DNA of 64,000 bases from Natronorubrum texcoconense. Its GTDB lineage: Archaea; Halobacteriota; Halobacteria; Halobacteriales; Natrialbaceae. The position numbers and the translations under genes were made by a program. How positions within the stretch are numbered: position 1 is the first letter of the stretch; the number at the start of each line of letters is the position of its first letter. Where the stretch lies: positions 248,001 through 312,000 of the forward strand of contig NZ_FNFE01000003.1 in assembly GCF_900100335.1 (NCBI RefSeq), in the 5' to 3' direction. Under the pieces are notes generated by a model. That model did not search any database, was not told the DNA's origin, and worked only from the letters and a program-made list of their open reading frames with translations. This document shows positions 24,970 to 33,937 of this stretch, piece by piece.

Positions 24970-25221
24970 TCAGTTCTGGGCGCCGTCGCCGTCACCGTCG
25001 TTGTCGCTCGAGAGCGAACCGAACTCGACCGCTCTGGCTTCCTCGAGGTAGCTACTCGCCGAGTCGCGGGTGTCCGCGACGGTCATCCCGACCATCGCAC
25101 CGATCGCGCCGCCGGTACTGGCTGCGTTTCGACTGAAGACTGAACCGACTGCGGCCCCGACCGCCGCACCCATGGCTGCATACCGGGCGCGGAGCAGGAC
25201 ACGTTTGAGACGTGCTTTCAT
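24970..25221 (-). CDS. small glycine-zipper-like protein
   Basis: An 83-residue protein starting at ATG 25221. A basic N-terminus (MKARLKRVLLRARY) is followed by two Gly/Ala-rich hydrophobic segments (GAAVGAAVGSVF and GGAIGAMVGMTV), typical of glycine-zipper membrane hairpins. The last 30 residues are acidic and soluble. It may insert in or lie on the membrane. No named function. It lies between the IS element and the HAD phosphatase gene, alone in its transcription unit. Confidence 0.6.
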   Translation of the reverse strand: MKARLKRVLLRARYAAMGAAVGAAVGSVFSRNAASTGGAIGAMVGMTVADTRDSASSYLEEARAVEFGSLSSDNDGDGDGAQN

Positions 25222-25316
25222 ACGTGTAGTACCGTTACAGTTGCTGATAAATATGTCTCTCGGATGCACTATCTGCAGCGGATCGGCCGATATCGATGCG
25301 GAAACGACAGTCTCCC

Positions 25317-26096
25317 TTACAGCAACGTTTCGATCTCGGCAAGGGAGTCGAGGACGTGATCGGGCTGGACGGCCGCGGCCTCGAGATCGGCCTGCTCCGT
25401 GACGCCGGTGCGGACGAGGACGGTCGTCATGCCGGCTCGCTCTCCCAGCGCGATATCGGTGTTCAGCCGGTCGCCGACGACGAGGGTTCGTTCGGGATCG
25501 CTCTCGAGGCGGTTCATCGCCGTCGCGGCGGCGATCGAGGAGGGCTTGCCCAGGATCGAATCGGCCTCGCGGTCGGCGACGGCCTCCATCGCGGCGATGA
25601 TCGCGCCGGAGCCGGGGATCAGCCCGCCGTCGATCGGAATCGTCGTGTCCGGGTCGGTCCCGTAAAACGGCACGTCGCCCTCGAGTGCCCGCAGGGATTC
25701 CCAGAGCGTCCCGTAGGAGAACTCACTGTCGAACGATCCCAACACGACCTCGGCCGCGTCGGGATCGTCGGTCAACTCGACGGCTGCTTTCTCGAGGATC
25801 GCCTCGAGCCGGTCGCTGCCGACGAGGTAGACCCGTTCGTCCGGATGGGTCGTCGCGAGGTACTCCGCCGATACCGTCGCGGAGGTGAGCACCGCGTTCG
25901 GATCAACTTCGAGTCCGTGGGGCTCGAGCGTCTCGCCGTAGTGGTCGCTGCCGCGCGTCGGGTTGTTCGAGAACAGGAGTCGTTCGATACCGGCGTCCTC
26001 GAGCGCGTGCAGGCCGTCGGTCACGTTCGGCAGCAGTTCCTCACCGCGAACGATCGTCCCGTCGACGTCGAGGATCGCCGCCTCGTAGTCGGTCAT
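25317..26096 (-). CDS. HAD-IIA-family sugar/glycolate phosphatase (NagD-like)
   Basis: A 259-residue haloacid-dehalogenase hydrolase of subfamily IIA. Motif I is ILDVDGTIV (nucleophile Asp9), motif II is LFSNNPTR, motif III is around ILGKPSS (Lys), and motif IV is VVGDRLNTDI. The large cap sits between motifs II and III. Relatives dephosphorylate phosphoglycolate, glycerol phosphate, p-nitrophenyl phosphate or sugar phosphates. The gene is monocistronic with no informative neighbour. Confidence 0.9.
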   Translation of the reverse strand: MTDYEAAILDVDGTIVRGEELLPNVTDGLHALEDAGIERLLFSNNPTRGSDHYGETLEPHGLEVDPNAVLTSATVSAEYLATTHPDERVYLVGSDRLEAILEKAAVELTDDPDAAEVVLGSFDSEFSYGTLWESLRALEGDVPFYGTDPDTTIPIDGGLIPGSGAIIAAMEAVADREADSILGKPSSIAAATAMNRLESDPERTLVVGDRLNTDIALGERAGMTTVLVRTGVTEQADLEAAAVQPDHVLDSLAEIETLL

Positions 26097-26259
26097 CGTT
26101 CGTCTCTACGGTCGACCGGCGATTGAGTGTTGGGTTTGAGGAGGGTCGAGACGCGTTCGCTTTCCAACAGACGAATGCGATCTCTGCCAAGCGAGCAGTC
26201 GCTCGAGATCGTCGTTTTCAGATTCCAGGCCGATACGGATCCTCTCTCAGGAACCACCG

Positions 26260-26646
26260 TCACCGAGAGCGCTCGAGTTCGAGTTCCTCCGTATCGATCC
26301 CGGCCGCCTCGGCCTGCTCGTTGGAGTCGATCAGACGGTCGAGTTTCGTCTCGAACTCCTCGTCGGAGAGCTCACCGGCCGCGTATCGCTCTTGGAGTTT
26401 CGTCACGGGGTCGCGTTCTGGCGCCGAATCAGCGACTGCAGCGCCGTCTTGGCTTTCGTCCGTCTCCGAACGCTCCACGAGATACCAGATGAGAAACGAG
26501 GTCACCACGAACAGGAGCGTGATCGCGAGGGCGAACCATGGGCCGGCCAACAGCAAGACCGCGATGATCACGATGTCGGCGAGGACGAACTTGATGGCGA
26601 AGATCTCCGTGAGGCTGTAACTCCGGCCACCGCTCTCACTGCCCAT
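26260..26646 (-). CDS. membrane protein with SHOCT domain
   Basis: A 128-residue protein from ATG 26646. Two predicted membrane helices occupy about 15-57. A SHOCT domain follows at about 85-112 (DPVTKLQERYAAGELSDEEFETKLDRL), the common short C-terminal oligomerisation motif of prokaryotic membrane proteins. The earlier ATG would add about 49 non-family residues and is rejected. No specific function is known. Confidence 0.8.
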   Translation of the reverse strand: MGSESGGRSYSLTEIFAIKFVLADIVIIAVLLLAGPWFALAITLLFVVTSFLIWYLVERSETDESQDGAAVADSAPERDPVTKLQERYAAGELSDEEFETKLDRLIDSNEQAEAAGIDTEELELERSR

Positions 26647-26814
26647 AGCCGACGTTCGGGCCGTCCGGAAATAATTGTAGGGATCGACCACGACGAGTGA
26701 CAGTATCGCGCCAGAACCGTGATCGACGGGTGCAGTGAGCGAGAGACGCGACCGCGACCGACAGTCCCGTTCGAGGTGGGAATTCTTTTGCACGCACCGA
26801 CCCTACGGTCGGCT

Positions 26815-27285
26815 ATGACACTCGAGGTCGAAGCCCCCGATCCGCCGGAACTGGACTTCGTCGATCCCAACGAGTACGAGGACGCGACGATCAGCGCCGA
26901 CGGCGACGAAGAGATCGACTACCGTCGCGAGGAACTCCAGGCGTTCCTCGAGGAGGGCGCCTGGGAAGAGGCGTTCGCGGAGTGGCTCGAAGACACCGAC
27001 CTCGAGGAACGCGCCTACGGAATCGCTCGCGATCTCGACCTGTTCGCCGGCTTCGACTTCTTCTGGGACGATTTCGCCGATCGCGTCGGCTATCACGCGC
27101 CCGGCATTCCGGAGGACTGGCAGGAGCGGGAGTACCACCCGGAGCTCGATACGTGGGGCACCGTCTCCTCGATCAACGCCGAACTGACCGAGTTCGGCCA
27201 GATCGTCTCCGTGATACTCAAAGAAGAGTACATCGACTGGGAAGCGGAGTACGAACCGCCGGAGGATCTGCCGGACTTCGACTGA
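26815..27285 (+). CDS. conserved haloarchaeal hypothetical protein
   Basis: A 156-residue very acidic protein with many aromatic residues (LDLFAGFDFFWDDFADRVGYHAPGIP). No signal peptide or membrane helix. The first ATG giving a typical N-terminus (MTLEVEAPDPP) is at 26815, with a TATA-like TTCTTTTG stretch about 30 nt upstream. I do not recognise a characterised family. It resembles haloarchaeal proteins of unknown function. It is monocistronic. Confidence 0.75.
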   Translation: MTLEVEAPDPPELDFVDPNEYEDATISADGDEEIDYRREELQAFLEEGAWEEAFAEWLEDTDLEERAYGIARDLDLFAGFDFFWDDFADRVGYHAPGIPEDWQEREYHPELDTWGTVSSINAELTEFGQIVSVILKEEYIDWEAEYEPPEDLPDFD

Positions 27286-27389
27286 CGAAGCGAACGACGG
27301 GATGGTACCAGCGGTGACTCGAGCGCCGGAGCGCCGAAAAATCGAAACGGACTGCTGCGTGAGCTATGGGCTGTTGCCGGCCGAGCGAA

Positions 27390-27530
27390 CTACTCCCGCC
27401 CGACGGCGATATTTCTCGTGGCACCGTCGCAGTCCGGACAGCTCCGAAGCGACTCGGTCGCTTCGCGGTAGCCACAGTCGAGACATTCGTAGTACGATCG
27501 AGTCGGCGTGTACGGATCCGAGTAAACCAT
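27390..27530 (-). CDS. 46-residue rubrerythrin-like zinc-ribbon protein
   Basis: ATG 27530 to TAG 27390 encodes 46 residues with YYECLDCGYRE and LRSCPDCDGATRNIAVG. The two CxxC pairs form a zinc ribbon of the rubredoxin/rubrerythrin C-terminal type, widespread as tiny single-domain proteins in haloarchaea. It matches the 42-residue protein at 29500-29628 in layout. These proteins are thought to bind zinc or iron; the role is unknown. An AT-rich stretch 40-60 nt upstream is a likely promoter. Confidence 0.8.
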   Translation of the reverse strand: MVYSDPYTPTRSYYECLDCGYREATESLRSCPDCDGATRNIAVGRE

Positions 27531-27764
27531 ACCGGGATGAGATACCATGCCACGCAAAAGCATTGTCCTGATAGTCGATAAAACAACTATATCCGGATAG
27601 ATGTCCTATGATAGTGGACAACCGTCCAAAAGAACCTGCCGGTGACAGCCGACGTTCGCTGGACATCACCCGTTCGATCGTTCGGCACGGCCGTTGACCG
27701 CTCGACACCGACCGTTCGACCACTCGAGTCAGCGCTCACACGGGCATCAGCCACGGCGGACCGC

Positions 27765-27947
27765 TTACCCGGACCACTCGCCGGCGAGGTCGCCGCCGAC
27801 GTTCTCTCGCCAGTGGTCGAACTCGGTGTTACAGTCGGGATTGTCGTCGATGTGGTCGACGAATCCGGAACCGGGTGATGCGAGTTTCTCCCCGCAGAAC
27901 GGGCAAGCGATGGGGTCGGTCCAGTCTGCCGTCGTGTTAACTGCCAT
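27765..27947 (-). CDS. 60-residue zinc-finger protein
   Basis: A 60-residue protein. ACPFCGEKLASPGSGFVDHI supplies CxxC, and HIDDNPDCN supplies His and a third Cys, giving a CxxC-x(n)-H-x(n)-C zinc site; a DHW near the end is conserved-looking. It probably binds zinc and a partner or nucleic acid. The family is common in haloarchaea, but I cannot name it safely. It is divergent from the MFS gene across a long AT-rich region. Confidence 0.75.
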   Translation of the reverse strand: MAVNTTADWTDPIACPFCGEKLASPGSGFVDHIDDNPDCNTEFDHWRENVGGDLAGEWSG

Positions 27948-28201
27948 TCGTGCCCCGGTCTATCAGGAACAATCATATAGGTTTAATCGGTTAAGATCTA
28001 GTACAATTAATATGGCATATAATCACGATGCGAGATCGATACTCGTCACGTGAAACGCCCCTTCGCATCACAGCGTACCACTGGGCCGAGAGACCGCCCG
28101 CCGTCCGTTGCGCCGGCGCGAATCCGCACGGGGATCGGGCCTCGAGTCGCGAATCGGAGGCTATTCCTCCGTCGCTTCGCGTATTGTTCCTCGAGAACGA
28201 G
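27948..28201. promoter_or_regulatory. AT-rich divergent promoter region
   Basis: The stretch 27970-28025 is far more AT-rich than its surroundings (TTTAATCGGTTAA, AATTAATATGGCATATAA). It should hold the promoter of the zinc-finger gene (leftward) and possibly that of the MFS gene (rightward). The distance to the chosen MFS start would then imply a leader of about 170 nt, or a start at the in-frame ATG at 28028. Confidence 0.45.
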
Positions 28202-29422
28202 ATGTCGGTTCGAGAGCGGGCCGGTCGGCTCACCCACTACGACGTCCTCGTAGTGACGGCAGCGATCTGGTTTCTCGCGAAATTTCTGCGATACGCCTTT
28301 CCGCCACTGTTCGAGTCGTTTCAGCTGAGTTACGGCGTTTCGAACGCCGTGCTCGGTGCCGCGTACACCGGATTCATGCTCGTCTACGCCGCGATGCAGT
28401 TCCCGTCGGGCGTGCTCGCGGATCGATTCGGCTCGGTCGTCGTCATCACGACGGGCGCGCTCGTCGCCTCGGTCGCCGCGCTCGTCCTGGTCGTCGACTC
28501 GCCGTTTCTCGTCCTCGTCGCCGCTATGCTCGTCATGGGTGTCGGCACCGGTGCACACAAGACCGTCGCGGTTCGGCTGCTGTCACAGGCCTACCCGTCC
28601 CGAACAGGACGTGCGCTCGGCATCCTCGACACGTTCGGCGCCTTCGGCGGCGTCGTCGCTCCGGCCGCCGTCGTCGCCGTCGCCGGCATCGGCTTCGTGC
28701 TGGGGGCGAGCTGGCGCCTGCTCTTTCTCGTCGCCGGACTCGTCGGACTCGCACTCGCCGTTGCCTTCTGGATTCGGGTGCCGGAACGGGTCCCGAGCGC
28801 CGCCGAGGGCGACGCCGCCACGAGTGCCGTCTCGGCTTCCGGCTTCTCCGAGTACGCGACGCTCTTCCGTGACTGGCGATTCTCGGTCTTCGCGCTCCTG
28901 ACGGTACTGTTTTCCTTCACGTACAACGGTTTCGTCGCGTTCGCCCCGCTGTATCTCACCCAAGAGGCTGGATTGGCCGACGCAACGGCGGGCTTGCTCT
29001 ACAGCGCGCTCTTCCTCGCGAGCCTGAGCCAACTCGCGACCGGCGACCTCAGCGACCGCGTCGGGAAGCTTCCAATCATCGTCGCGCTGCTCGGACTCGC
29101 TTCCGCCGCGCTGGTCGCGTTCGTCTCCCTGACCGACACCGCCGGGCCGTTCCTCCTCGGCGCCGCGCTGATCGCCGTCGGCATCGGTGCACACGGCTTT
29201 CGTCCCGTCAGAGGAGCCTACCTGATGGAAGTCATCCCCGACGACGTCGCCGGCGGCGGGCTCGGCGTCGTCCGAACGCTGCTGATGGCCGCCGGTGCCG
29301 TCGCTCCCGTGATCGTCGGTACGCTTTCGGAGGTCGCCGGCTTTCAGCCCGCGTTCTGGCTCCTCGCGGCGTCGATTATCTCCGCGACGGTGCTCGGCGC
29401 GTTGCTCTGGGCTCTGGAGTGA
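28202..29422 (+). CDS. MFS transporter
   Basis: A 406-residue major-facilitator protein with 12 predicted membrane helices. The loop 2-3 motif is GVLADRFGS (motif A form GxLaDrxGr) and its C-terminal echo is GDLSDRVGK. The substrate is not predictable; the family includes sugar, drug, oxalate/formate and nitrate carriers. The start at 28202 places a short cytosolic tail before helix 1. A start at 28028 would add 58 residues without family likeness. A 42-residue zinc-ribbon gene follows after 77 nt on the same strand. Confidence 0.88.
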   Translation: MSVRERAGRLTHYDVLVVTAAIWFLAKFLRYAFPPLFESFQLSYGVSNAVLGAAYTGFMLVYAAMQFPSGVLADRFGSVVVITTGALVASVAALVLVVDSPFLVLVAAMLVMGVGTGAHKTVAVRLLSQAYPSRTGRALGILDTFGAFGGVVAPAAVVAVAGIGFVLGASWRLLFLVAGLVGLALAVAFWIRVPERVPSAAEGDAATSAVSASGFSEYATLFRDWRFSVFALLTVLFSFTYNGFVAFAPLYLTQEAGLADATAGLLYSALFLASLSQLATGDLSDRVGKLPIIVALLGLASAALVAFVSLTDTAGPFLLGAALIAVGIGAHGFRPVRGAYLMEVIPDDVAGGGLGVVRTLLMAAGAVAPVIVGTLSEVAGFQPAFWLLAASIISATVLGALLWALE

Positions 29423-29499
29423 CGACTCCCGGGTCGATGCGCTCCGAGACCCGATTTACCACGGAAAGAGTTAACACACCTCGTGACGTACTCGTTCGT

Positions 29500-29628
29500 A
29501 TGTCACTCGCCGAATCACTCGAGTACGAGTGTCTGTCCTGTGACCACCGAGAGACGGTCGCGGACGCGCTCGTGAGTACCTGCCGGCGATGCGGGGGCGA
29601 GATGCGCAACGTGGATCCGGTTCGGTAG
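29500..29628 (+). CDS. 42-residue rubrerythrin-like zinc-ribbon protein
   Basis: ATG 29500 encodes 42 residues with YECLSCDHRE and CRRCGGEMRNV: two CxxC pairs of a rubredoxin-like zinc ribbon. It is a close structural sibling of the protein at 27390-27530, differing mainly in linker length. The position after the MFS gene may be chance. Metal binding is inferred from the four Cys; the function is unknown. Confidence 0.75.
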   Translation: MSLAESLEYECLSCDHRETVADALVSTCRRCGGEMRNVDPVR

Positions 29629-29756
29629 TCGGAGTTGCTGTACGGTCGAGTCGTCGCCATTGCGCGGACGCCCGTGAGCGGCTGCCACCGATTCTGCAGT
29701 CCGCCGTACCGATCTCTCCGAGTCCGTCGGATCGATTCGGAACTCCCTTCGACGCG

Positions 29757-32700
29757 TTATCGGCTGAGAGCGGCCGCGACCCCGAACAGTACGACGCCGA
29801 GCACGACCGCGAGGGCACCGACGACGGCGTCTCCGGCGAAGACGAGCGTCCCACCGGCGACGAGTCCGGCACCGCCGCCACCGGCGGCCGCTGGGACACC
29901 GAGGTGCTGGACAGTACTCGAGTTCGATCGGCTCTCGACCGCCGCTCGAGACTGGTGTCGATTCCGTACCTCGTCCAGATCCGCGCGGAGGGCTTCGAGA
30001 TCCGTCTCCCGGGAGTCCGACGTCGCCCCGTCGACGGCCGACTCGAGGTCCTCGATCTCCGCCGCGAGCGAGTCCAGTCGAGCGTCGTGGCGCTCGAGGT
30101 CGGTCGTACGGCTCTCGAGTCGCTCCCCGTGATCGCTCGTCCGGTCGTCGAGCAGTTCGGTACGAGTCGCGACTCCGTCGAGTCGGTCCCTCACCTCGTC
30201 TACCGCACCTGCGAGATCGTCGACGCGCTCGGGCTCGCCGTCGGAATCGGTGGCTGCCGCTCGAAGCGAGGCGATCTCGGTCTCGAGCGACTCGACCGTT
30301 TCCGCAAGCGCTGTAACGTCGTTCTCGGAGACGGACGTCTCCTCGAGCGCCGCTACGCGCTCGTCGACGGTGGCCACACGCTCGACGAGGGTGTCGGTCG
30401 TTGTCTCGAGATTCCCGACCGCGTCGTCGAGATCCTCGAGTTCGGCGTCGACCGTCTCGGCGGTCGTCGCGACGTCCTCGAGTCGATGCTCGACGTCGGC
30501 GGACCGACTGTCGACGGTCTCGAGACGCGACTCGAACCGATCGGTTTGGCCCTCGACCTCCGCCCGAAGATCGGTGACGCCATCGTCGAGATCGTCCTCG
30601 AGCGCGTCGACACGATCTGTCAGCGTCGTCTCGACGTCCCCGATTCGTGTTTCCACTTCCTCGAGATCGGTCTCGAGCGTCCCGAGGTCGCCGCCGACGG
30701 AATCGACCTCGGCGGTGAGCGATTCGACCGTCTCTCGCGTGCCGGCGAGCGAGTCGGACAGTGCTTCGAGCGCGTCGTCGTCAACGGTCTCGTCGTCGAG
30801 TCGGTCGACGGCCGTTTCGAGGGCCTCGAGATCGACCATCGTTTCGTCGAGACGTGACTCGAGCGTCTCCTCGAACGCTTCGACCTCGTTCGTGAGCTCC
30901 GCGACGTCGCCGTCGATCGACTCGAGATCTGCTCCAAGATCGTCGACCGTCGTCTCGAGCGCCGTTTGCTCCTCGAGTTCGGCCACCGTCTCCGAGACGG
31001 CCGCCATCGAGTCGCCGAGTTCGACGAGTTCGGCCTCGAGCGACGCGAGTTCGGCTTTCACCTCGTCGACGCGGTCGCCGTCGGCCGCCGTCGACTCGAT
31101 CTCGTCGATCCTCTCCCGAGCGTCCTCGAGCCGGTTCTCGAGATCCTCGGCGCGATCGGATACGGACTGCCGAACGTCGGCCACCTCGGTTTCGACCGAT
31201 TCGACGTCGCCTTCAACCGCTTCGACGGTGTCCTCGAGCGCACCGACGTCGCTTCCGACGGTTTCGACGTCCGCCTCGACGACTTCGAGTCGTTCATCGG
31301 TCGACTCGAGGTCGTCTGCGACGGTTTCGACCTGGTCGGTCGTCGACTCGAGATCGGTTTCGACCGTCTCGACGCGGTCGTCCGTAGCCGTAAGTCGCTC
31401 GTCGACGCTATCGATCCGTTCGTCGACGCTCTCGAGTTCGGTACCGACGTCGTCGATCTCGTCCGAAATCGTCGTTTCGACGGCGTCGATGGCATCCTCG
31501 AGCCGCTCGCGTTCGTCCTCCGCCAGCTCCGTCTCCTCGTCGAGTCGGTCCGAGACGCCGGTGAGCTCGACCGACTGCTCCTCGAGCCGACCGGCGAGTC
31601 CTTTGGCCCGAGTCTCGAGTCGATCGACGTCCTCGTCGACGGCCTCGAGCGCGTCGTCGAGTTCCGAGACGGTCTCCGTGACTGCCTCGAGGTCGGCTGC
31701 GGAGGCGGTTTCGGCGTCCAGCGTCTCCAGGTCGGATTCGAGTGCCTCCAACTCCGTTCGCCGGTCCTCGAGTCGATCGTCGAGCCGCTCCGTTCGATCG
31801 GTTACCGTCTCGAGATCCGCGGTGAGATCGCCGATGCGGTCGCCGAGGGCCGCTCGTTCGTCCGCGGTGGTCTCCTCGATCGCCTCGAGAGTCTCTTCGA
31901 CGGACTCGAGGTCGTCCGCGATGTCCGCCTCGAGCGTCTCGATATCGTCGACGAGCGTCGACTCCACCCCCTCGACATCGTCTTCGAGCGCGTCGAAGGC
32001 CGCCGACAGCCCGTCGAGGTCGTCCCGAAGGTTACTCTCGAGTTCGTCGACGGTTCCCTCGCTCGCGTGCGTCTCGCTTTCGGCTTCGAGATCGCGCAGG
32101 TCGTCGGCGAACGCCTCGAGTCGCTCGTCGAGATCCGCGACGGACTCGGCGTCGGCCGCCCGTTCCTCGACGTAGTCGAGTTCCTCGAACGCGGACTCGA
32201 GGTCGGTACGGACCGACTGTATCTCCTCGTCGCGGGTGGCGAGGCGGTCGAACAGCTGATCGATGGCGTCGTTCGCCCGGTCGTGGCCCGTGCCACTCCC
32301 ACCGTCGACCGCGTCGTCGAACGCGAGCGTCGTTCGGCCGCCCGCGCCGCTCGCCTCGGCCGTGTCTATCCCGGGCCCGTCTCCGTCGGTCCCACTCCCG
32401 TTCGAACCGTTCTCCGACCACGTGACGTCCTCGTAGGCGTCGACGTCGTCCTCGGCGGCTGCGAGTGCCCCTCTGACCGCACTCGAAGCGGGATCGTCGG
32501 CCAGACGGACCCCGCGGACCGAGAACGGCAGCGGAGCGGCGTCGAACCGACCGCCGAGCAGGTACTCGAGTCCCTCGACGGTCCCCGACCCGGCGACCGC
32601 GATCGGGACGGCCAGCCCCTGCTGGACGTCGTTCTCGTCGGCTTCGGCCTCGATCGCGTCGACGACGTCGCCGATCAGCGCGTCGAACGCCTGTGCGAGC

Positions 32701-33404
32701 GCGCTCTCGATGTCGCCGGACGCCGCGTCGGGATCGAGCGCGAACTCCTCGAGCACGCTCGCAACCTGTGCGGACTCGTGGCCGGTATCGCCGGCCGCCC
32801 GCTGGACGACCCAGTCGCTCCCGGTTCCCACCGAGAACGCCAGCGCGGGGACGCCGTAGTAGGCCAGCGAGACGCTCGTCGTCTGCGAGCCGATACAGAT
32901 CCCGAGTCCGGTGTAGTTGTCGTCCGCGAACTGGTCGTAGACGACGGCGAAGCCCTTGCTGGTCGGCGTCGCGTCGACACCGAGATCGGCGAACACCGAG
33001 TCGACGGTGTCGCGGTGTGCGTCGGTCGGTTCAGCCGCGTCGACGACGGTTCCCGGCGTCGTATAACAAAGTCGGTCGTCGTCGGTATCGATCTCGAGCA
33101 CGTCGTCGACGAGCGCCTCGAGCGCCGGTTCGACGTACTCGTCGACGGTGAGAACGCCGTTCGAAAACAACGATTCGGGGGGTTCTCCCGTCGTGTCGGC
33201 GACGGCGAGAGCCGCTGACCCGACCGCGTAGGTGGTCTCGCCGTGTTGGACCAGTAGCTCCTCGTCCACCCCGCCGTCGACCGACTCGAGCGTCTCGTCG
33301 TCGGTCGAAACGACGACCGGCGGTACCGATTCGATCGCCACCCCATCGGCCGTCTCGGTGGCCGCGCGGAGTGCCCCAGGTCCGATATCGAGACCGTATC
33401 CCAT
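29757..33404 (-). CDS. actin/Hsp70-fold ATPase fused to a very long coiled coil with C-terminal membrane anchor
   Basis: A 1215-residue acidic protein. Residues 1-325 look like an ASKHA (actin/MreB/Hsp70) ATPase: phosphate-1 loop GLDIGPG (4-10), connect-1-like KGFAVVYD (150-157), phosphate-2 GICIGSQTTSVSL (168-180), and adenosine loop AVAGSGTVEGLEYLLGG (269-285). A disordered Gly/Ser/Asp linker (328-378) follows. About 770 residues of almost unbroken heptad coiled coil (about 380-1150) come next, rich in Asp, Glu, Leu and Val with short LES/VET/DDL modules. Residues 1165-1215 form two close hydrophobic segments, a membrane hairpin. I infer a filament- or scaffold-forming cytoskeletal protein tethered to the membrane. 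Salactin and volactin are known haloarchaeal actin homologues but lack such a coiled coil. The gene stands alone, divergent from a hypothetical gene. Confidence 0.85.
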   Translation of the reverse strand: MGYGLDIGPGALRAATETADGVAIESVPPVVVSTDDETLESVDGGVDEELLVQHGETTYAVGSAALAVADTTGEPPESLFSNGVLTVDEYVEPALEALVDDVLEIDTDDDRLCYTTPGTVVDAAEPTDAHRDTVDSVFADLGVDATPTSKGFAVVYDQFADDNYTGLGICIGSQTTSVSLAYYGVPALAFSVGTGSDWVVQRAAGDTGHESAQVASVLEEFALDPDAASGDIESALAQAFDALIGDVVDAIEAEADENDVQQGLAVPIAVAGSGTVEGLEYLLGGRFDAAPLPFSVRGVRLADDPASSAVRGALAAAEDDVDAYEDVTWSENGSNGSGTDGDGPGIDTAEASGAGGRTTLAFDDAVDGGSGTGHDRANDAIDQLFDRLATRDEEIQSVRTDLESAFEELDYVEERAADAESVADLDERLEAFADDLRDLEAESETHASEGTVDELESNLRDDLDGLSAAFDALEDDVEGVESTLVDDIETLEADIADDLESVEETLEAIEETTADERAALGDRIGDLTADLETVTDRTERLDDRLEDRRTELEALESDLETLDAETASAADLEAVTETVSELDDALEAVDEDVDRLETRAKGLAGRLEEQSVELTGVSDRLDEETELAEDERERLEDAIDAVETTISDEIDDVGTELESVDERIDSVDERLTATDDRVETVETDLESTTDQVETVADDLESTDERLEVVEADVETVGSDVGALEDTVEAVEGDVESVETEVADVRQSVSDRAEDLENRLEDARERIDEIESTAADGDRVDEVKAELASLEAELVELGDSMAAVSETVAELEEQTALETTVDDLGADLESIDGDVAELTNEVEAFEETLESRLDETMVDLEALETAVDRLDDETVDDDALEALSDSLAGTRETVESLTAEVDSVGGDLGTLETDLEEVETRIGDVETTLTDRVDALEDDLDDGVTDLRAEVEGQTDRFESRLETVDSRSADVEHRLEDVATTAETVDAELEDLDDAVGNLETTTDTLVERVATVDERVAALEETSVSENDVTALAETVESLETEIASLRAAATDSDGEPERVDDLAGAVDEVRDRLDGVATRTELLDDRTSDHGERLESRTTDLERHDARLDSLAAEIEDLESAVDGATSDSRETDLEALRADLDEVRNRHQSRAAVESRSNSSTVQHLGVPAAAGGGGAGLVAGGTLVFAGDAVVGALAVVLGVVLFGVAAALSR

Positions 33405-33560
33405 GGCATCGATGAGTCAGAGCGTCCTCTTTGAGCTTTGGTCTCGAATACCAGATGTGAAAATCAGCGCAGCGCCGACGCAGTGCGTGGAATCGGTCGA
33501 CCGGCTCCCGCGTTCACCTGCCGGCACCCAGTTTTTCGCCGTCGGTCACGACCGTCGACT

Positions 33561-33902
33561 ATGGAGCACGAACGCCAGCTCGAGTCCGACCTCGAGGCGG
33601 CGATCCTGGACGTCCGGCGGGACGACGACGAACTCGATATCGGGCAGATCAGCGAGTACCTGCTCTCCGAGGACCGTATCAATCGCTACCTGATCGGCCT
33701 GCAGGACGAGTGTACGCGAGCGTCGTTCTACTGTACGGCGACTCGATCGATCGCGTACAAACCGGTCACGGGTGAGTCGCCGTCGAAACTCGTCGATACG
33801 GTTCCTGGTCTCGCCAACCGCCAACAGCTGCGCGATTGGATCGTCGATCAGGAGTGGTCGTGGATCCACCCGCGATATCGGTGGCTGCTCGAGTCCGAGT
33901 AA
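33561..33902 (+). CDS. hypothetical protein
   Basis: A 113-residue soluble protein, charged at both ends, with LDIGQISEYLLSEDRINRYLIGLQDECTRASFYCTATRSI in the first half and a WIVDQEWSWIHPRYRWLL end rich in Trp. No motif I recognise. It is divergent from the actin-like coiled-coil gene, whose start lies 156 nt away, so they may share a control region. The start at 33561 follows the first ATG giving a haloarchaeal-like acidic N-terminus. Confidence 0.65.
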   Translation: MEHERQLESDLEAAILDVRRDDDELDIGQISEYLLSEDRINRYLIGLQDECTRASFYCTATRSIAYKPVTGESPSKLVDTVPGLANRQQLRDWIVDQEWSWIHPRYRWLLESE

Positions 33903-33937
33903 CGTGAGCGGATCGAGCGACGGCAGTTCGATCGACG

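Noticed and set aside
28028-28201. Extended N-terminus of the MFS transporter
   Set aside because: The 58 extra residues are basic and poorly haloarchaeal; family helices begin right after 28202. The early start remains possible only because the AT-rich promoter lies close to it.
30250-33218. Two very long open frames on the plus strand (641 and 750 codons)
   Set aside because: They are antisense to the Asp/Glu/Val-rich coiled-coil gene, whose GC-rich codons leave few stops. Their products are Ser/Arg- or Val/Arg-rich without family motifs, and the minus-strand product has clear domains.
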